Assembly: GCA_043228905.1 (NCBI GenBank)
Contig: JBHGNT010000005.1
Location: 8,246,001 to 8,310,000, forward strand
DNA from: Azolla caroliniana
Taxonomy: Eukaryota > Polypodiophyta
DNA length: 64,000 nt
Direction of reading: 5' to 3'
Under the pieces are notes generated by a model, which had not been told where the DNA came from, made no database searches, and saw only the letters and a program-made list of their open reading frames with translations. Position 1 is the stretch's first letter. The number at the start of each line of letters is the position of its first letter. Positions 59,398-64,000 of this stretch are shown here, one piece after another. Both the position numbers and the translations under genes were made by a program.

Positions 59398-59845
59398 TGT
59401 CATGAATGCATGACCATTATGGCGTCACCTAAACTTGCACTTAGGACCTTGTAATCCATACTTGAAAACCCCAACCATTAAGATAGCTTATTTTCATATG
59501 AGAGGATAAAAGCTACTTTTTGTACTATATTGATTATTGTAAAAACTCTGGATCATTCTAGAATGTTCTAGAATGTCCTAGAACATCTTAGAATATTCTA
59601 GGTCTAGAACATTCTAGAACATTATAAAAATCTCTAGCCTATTCTATAAGAACCTATAAATAGAGACATACATGTCTTCTCAAATCAATTCGAATCAAAC
59701 TTTCAGAACCAAGAATAAAAGATAGAGTGATGGTAGAAGGATATAAGAGAACATGAGAAGAAAGGAACAATATGATAAGAGAAGAATGGGTGTATTCAGA
59801 TAGAAAGAGAAAGAGAATGGATACAAAATAGGCAATGAGAGCTAA
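59398..59845 (+). repeat. 5' LTR with heat-shock-element array
   Basis: It begins TGTCATGAATGCATGACC. At 59554-59620 the sequence attctagaatgttctagaat gives four contiguous alternating TTC/GAA units, with further units after it. A TATA box (cctataaatag, about 59653-59663) follows at LTR-promoter distance. The 3' end is not clear because RT-coding sequence starts by about 59851. Confidence 0.55.
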
Positions 59846-59850
59846 AGACT

Positions 59851-62692
59851 GAATTCCCAAAAACTATCAAGAATATGTTGATGTTTTCGACAAAGTCAAA
59901 GCTAGTTTACTTCCAAAGCATCGGCCGTACACATATCCCATTGACCTCCAATTAGGAAAGGAGCCACCGTGGGGTCCGATTTACAATTTGACACCAACTG
60001 AGCTTGAGGTTCTTTGAGAATACATTGAGGAGAACCTTGCACATGGGTTTATTCGACATTCAAAGTCTCCATCTGGTGCTCCTATCTTTTTTGTGAAGAA
60101 AAAGGACGACTCGCTTCATTTGGTCGTGGACTATCGAGGCTTAAATAAAGTCACCATAAGAAATAGGTATGCTCTACCTTTAATCTCCAGTCTTTTAGAG
60201 CGCATTGGTGGGACAAAGCTTTTTACCAAAATTGATCTAAGGGATGCGTATAATCTTGTTCGAATTCGATAGGGAGATGAGTGAAAAATTGCATTTCGCA
60301 CTCAATATGGTCATTTTGAGTATATACAGTCATGGCTTTCAGGCTCACAAATGCACCCACAGTTTTTCAACATATGGCAAATGACATTTTCCGGGATTTC
60401 TTGGATATCTTTCTCACATTAACTTAGATGATCTATTGATTTACTCAAAAACACACGAGGAGCATGATGCACATGTGCGGAAAGTACTTGAACGACTAAG
60501 AAAGTATGGTCTTTATGCCAAACTTGAGAATTGTAGTTTTGATTTCAAACAAGTCGAATTTTTGGGATGTACACTATTTCATCCAAGGGTATTTTCATGG
60601 ATCCAACAAAAGTCCAAACAATATTGGAATGGCAACCCCCATGTTCAGTTCGGGACGTTCAATGTTTCCTCGGATTTGCCAACTTCTATCGCAAATTCAT
60701 ATGCAATTATTCAAGCATTGTGTGGCCCCTCACCCAACTCACCAAGAAAAATCAATCATTGGTTTGGACTATCGAAGCGGACAAGGAATTTACTCAGCTG
60801 AAAGAGGCATTCACATAAGCTCCTATCCTAGCTCATATGGATCCCGAAAAGCCATTTACCATTGAGGCGGATGTGTCAGACTTCGCATTGGGGAGTATCC
60901 TATCGCAACTAGGTGAGGATGGGCAGTCCCATTCTGTTGCGTTTCACTCAAGAAAATTTATTGTTGCAGAGGTAAACTATGAGGTGCATGACAAGGAGTT
61001 ACTAGATGTGATCGACTCTTTCAAGCAAGGGCGACATTTCTTAGAAGGATCGCCTCATCAGATCATCATTTATAGTGATCACAAAAATCTTACATATTTT
61101 CAAATAACTCGAGTCTTAAATAGGTGACAAACTCGGTGGGCCCAATTTCTAACTCGTTTTGATTTCAAGATCATTTTTTGCCTAGGAAAAAAACAAGGGA
61201 AAGCATATGCTTTGTCTCAGCGTTCATATCTGGCACTTCAACCTGGAGATCCGGCCTTCGACAATCAAAAGTAGATTGTCCTCGGACCATCAAAGCTACA
61301 AGTAGCAACAATTTATGCCACACCACTTGATTCAAGCCTTCTTGATACTATTCGGCAACAACTTCACTATAATAATTTAGCTAAGGATGTCTTAGCCAAC
61401 ATTGGTTCAAGCCATGCATCTTGCTCCACATTGCAAGGGTCAGCTCAACACTATCAGGACTTCAAGTGGCAAGATGGCCTACCCTTCTACAAGAATCTCC
61501 TTGATGCACACGACGAATCACCCCGACTTCTAGTGTTAGAACACTGTCCTGATGCCCCTATGGCTGGACATTTTGGTCCGTTGATACTAGTTTAATTGTA
61601 GTGGATCGGTTTACCAAGATGGCACATTTTTTGCCATGTGTAAAGAGCATCAGTAGTCAAGAAACCACATATCTCATTATGCGTGAAGTGTTTCGCCATC
61701 ATGGTCTTACAAACGATATAATTAGCGATCATGGTGAGGACCGCACATGGTCGCTCATGCCCGTTGGTGTTCGTGTCTCCGGTGAGGACCACACATGGTC
61801 ACTCACGTCCGTTGGTGTTCCAGTCTCCGGTGAGCACCGCACATGGTCGCTCATATCCGTTGGTGTTCTAGTTCCCGGTGAGGACCGCACATGGTCACTC
61901 ATGCCCGTTGGTGTTCTTGTCTTTGGTAAGGACCGCACATGGTCGCTCACATTCACGTTGGTGTTCCAGTCTAAGGTGAGGACCGTACATGGTCGCTCAC
62001 ACTCATGTTAGTGTTTCAGTCTCCGGTGAGGACCGCACATGGTCTCTCACACTCACGTTGGTGTTCCAATCTTCGATGAGGACCGAACATGGTTGCTCAC
62101 ACTCACGTTGGTGTCCAGTATCCGGTGAGAACCACACATGGTTGCCCGCGTTCACCCGTGCTCCTATTTCTAGTGAGGAATGTTCATGGTCCTCAATTTA
62201 TCTCTCACTTTTGGAAGCACCTATGGGTAGGCCTCAAAATCTCATGCAAACTCTCTTCGTCTTATCATCCACAAACTAACGAACAAACAAAGCACACAAA
62301 TCAAACGCTCGAGCAGTATCTTCGATGCTTCATCAGTTATCACAAGATGATTGGAGTAATATTTTACGTCTTGTTGAGTTTGCATATAACAACACGGTAC
62401 ACTCTTCTACCAAAGTTACAACTTTATTTGCCTACACCGGAAACCACTCTTGATGGTGTATCTTGGATCTTCCCAAGGTGTCACAAAACCCTAGTGCAGC
62501 GCATCACCTCCACCGACTATAACAAATCCAGTTTGAGTTATGTTCACATCTTTAGAAAGCTCAAGCACACCATAAGACCAATGTAGATCGGCATCATCTT
62601 AAGTCTCCTTTTAAGGTTGGTGATCGAGTATGGTTGCTTCGTCATCACATCAAGAATACCAGACCGTGTGCTAAGCTCGATTATCAATGCTT
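59851..62692 (+). pseudogene. Gypsy pol remnant (RT, RNase H, integrase)
   Basis: RT is readable as [39 protein letters not shown] (about 60073-60132), [13 protein letters not shown] and [10 protein letters not shown] (about 60418-60447), with stops at 60015-60017 and near 60270-60285. RNase H follows at 60837-61127 (ADVSDFALGSILSQ, YSDHKNLTYF). GHFG at about 61569 runs straight into VVDRFTKMAHFLPC: the HHCC zinc region and linker are deleted. The integrase core reaches DIISDHG, is split by a 48-bp minisatellite (61736-62187) and resumes with PQFISHFW and SSYHPQTNEQT. The C-terminus ends at KLDYQCLG just before the LTR at 62697. Confidence 0.88.
61736..62187 (+). repeat. 48-bp minisatellite inside the gypsy integrase core, about 9 units
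   Basis: Units gaggaccgcacatggtcgct...tctccggt start at 61736, 61784 and so on. The first four to five are exactly 48 bp and in frame (GEDRTWSLMPVGVRVS and variants); later ones vary by a few bases. The array sits precisely between the codons for ISDHG and PQF of the integrase. Both junctions share catggt. Confidence 0.93.
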
Positions 62693-62696
62693 AGGT

Positions 62697-63206
62697 GTCA
62701 TAGACATGACAACAAGATTTGAACTCTTGACCTCTTATATATAGTCAAGTGTTGTGCTCTAACCAACACATCCAAATATATGGTCATGTTATGTATATCT
62801 TAGTAGATTATTAGTAGATTATCTATTTCAAGTTCTAGGAGTTTTTAGAAAGTTCTAGAACTAGAAGGTTCTAGAGGGTTCTAGAATATTCCCCCGAATA
62901 TTCTAATGCATGTACTTCGACTCACAGTATAAATACTTGTAACCTCCTTGGTTCCTTTCAAGGGATTCAACACCAGACACTGACATGTCAATCTAGTATT
63001 CTTGTTTAGCCCCATCTTCTCTCCTTGATTTACATCTCTGTCTTTATGCTCTTGTATTGTTCCTAGCATCTTAAGTTCCTCATCTCATTGCTCCCAACTC
63101 CCCGAGTTTCTATCCCCATCACTTCGAGTTCCACGTTTGTAACCTTATCGGTTGTAGCCTCGTCATTTGTACTTTGTCGTAGTCTAGGGTTGGTGTGTCC
63201 GTCACA
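62697..63206 (+). repeat. 3' LTR with heat-shock elements
   Basis: It starts TGTCATAGACATGACAACA right after pol. A reversed tRNA-like stretch follows (about 62712-62775: tttgaactcttgacctc ... gctctaaccaacacatcc), then a heat-shock-element cluster (62829-62904, including gaaagttctagaa) and a TATA box (agtataaatac, about 62927-62937). The end is placed at gtccgtcaca (63206) from length and the imperfect terminal repeat. Confidence 0.55.
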
Positions 63207-63300
63207 GTTTGAATCCCTTCCAACTAGAAGCATTACCCATCTTCGTCATCTCCTGTGCTTCTAGAGTTATCATCGTTACTGTCATTGGTTCTAGAGTTAC

Positions 63301-63348
63301 TGTCGTGAATTGAGAATAGGAGAGAGAAAAATAAGATGACAGTAGAAG

Positions 63349-63409
<61 letters not shown>

Positions 63410-63809
63410 ACACTAGAAATGGAAAGAGAGTTTATATTATAAGAGAGCAAGGATTACAAAGAGTAGGCTAAGGGGCTACAAACTGGTGTTGAACCGAATG
63501 AGTTGTGATGAATGAATAGACACCTATTTATAGGTCCTTATGGAGTATTCTAGAATGTTCTAGAATATTTTAGATATTTATGATATTTAATATAATCATG
63601 GAATATCCTAGAATGTTCTAGAATACTCTAGATTGTTCTTGAATACTCTAGAATGTTCTAGAATACTCTAAATGTCTTGTAATAACTAATAATACATTTA
63701 TTATAACTATACATCATATATGTTAGTATAATGGTTAAAGGTCTAACATATAGACCAAGACGTTTTGGGCTTGAATCCTTGAAAGGCCAAAATGTATGTC
63801 GTCATGACA
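63301..63809 (-). repeat. LTR of the same family in opposite orientation
   Basis: On the minus strand it starts TGTCATGACGACATACA at 63809. Then come a tRNA-like segment (plus-strand head near 63722-63780, with ttgggcttgaatcc as B box), two heat-shock-element clusters (63598-63670 and 63547-63572), a TATA box (plus tatttata, 63525-63532) and an end near ACGACA at 63301. Its 509 bp match the 510 bp of the LTR at 62697. Its R/U5 part contains a GA microsatellite. Confidence 0.5.
63350..63405. repeat. (GA)n microsatellite
   Basis: About 27 uninterrupted AG units. The poly-Leu/Ser frame on the minus strand is its shadow. Confidence 0.95.
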
Positions 63810-64000
63810 TTTACCATCATCAACATCCCTTCGTTTTCTATCTTCCTCGCCATCTCTATCTCTTAGTTTCTTTTTATCATCGTCTTTGTCTTTTCTCTCC
63901 TAGTTTCTTCTCATCATCATCTCTATCTCCTAGTTTTTTCTCATCCTTCACATTTCTATCTCCTAGTTTCTTCTCATCATCATCATCTCTATCTCTGCAC
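63810..64000. repeat. Pyrimidine-rich degenerate tandem repeat
   Basis: The phrase ctcctagtttcttctcatcatcatc recurs with changes, about 45-55 bases apart, up to the window end. It continues beyond the window. Not coding. Confidence 0.7.

Larger units (their letters stand above)
59398..63206 (+). mobile_element. Ty3/gypsy retrotransposon, internally deleted
   Basis: Two related LTRs (from 59398 and from 62697) bracket a broken pol. RNase H precedes integrase, which is gypsy order. Gag and protease are absent: the first LTR runs almost directly into RT. The zinc-binding part of integrase and the 3' end of pol are also deleted. The five bases outside the LTRs do not match, so the two LTRs may come from different insertions. 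Confidence 0.7.

Noticed and set aside
61729-61956. Possible CRISPR-like array or repeat protein at 61.7 kb
   Set aside because: Units are directly adjacent with no unique spacers and lie in a gypsy integrase in a plant genome; it is a minisatellite.
62700-62780. Functional tRNA gene
   Set aside because: The tRNA-like boxes are degenerate, lack a full cloverleaf and recur at the same place in several LTRs.

Overview
The window is nuclear DNA of a land plant. Its genes have spliced introns with GT..AG borders, and it holds a plant-type PPR gene, a plastid ADP-glucose pyrophosphorylase gene, an importin alpha gene and an AP2/ERF gene, in a background of Ty1/copia, Ty3/gypsy and LINE debris. 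The style of the PPR protein and the retroelement load suggest a fern. That is inference; no marker here proves it.

Layout. 1-7520: a young copia element, with its pol intact from the window edge, sits inside the integrase region of an older broken copia element. 7521-10813: a broken, intron-containing gene that joins a ParB-like domain to a DNA amino-methyltransferase with motif order IV then I. This bacterial or phage-type pairing is the most unusual content of the window. 13802-16117: an intronless PPR gene. 17166-21444 (minus): the large subunit of ADP-glucose pyrophosphorylase in 15 exons, with a frame-consistent sum of 563 codons plus stop. 22930-23966: a 5'-truncated LINE with a perfect 13-bp target duplication. 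27444-30411 (minus): importin alpha in 10 exons, 529 codons plus stop. 30412-43905: AT-rich intergenic DNA with a large inverted repeat, LINE fragments and microsatellites. 43906-45255 (minus): an ERF/DREB-type factor with an EAR motif and an internal peptide repeat, preceded by a cluster of ACGT-core sites. 46065-56791: simple repeats and a 6.7-kb decayed LINE. 57928-58390: another truncated LINE. 59398-63809: Ty3/gypsy remnants whose LTRs carry dense heat-shock-element arrays just upstream of TATA boxes.

The four intact host genes have unrelated jobs (organelle RNA binding, starch synthesis, nuclear import, transcription) and do not form a cluster. The features most worth following are the ParB/methyltransferase gene, the LTR family that begins TGTCAT and carries heat-shock elements (at least four copies, two of them forming a palindrome), and a 48-bp in-frame minisatellite that splits the catalytic core of a gypsy integrase.
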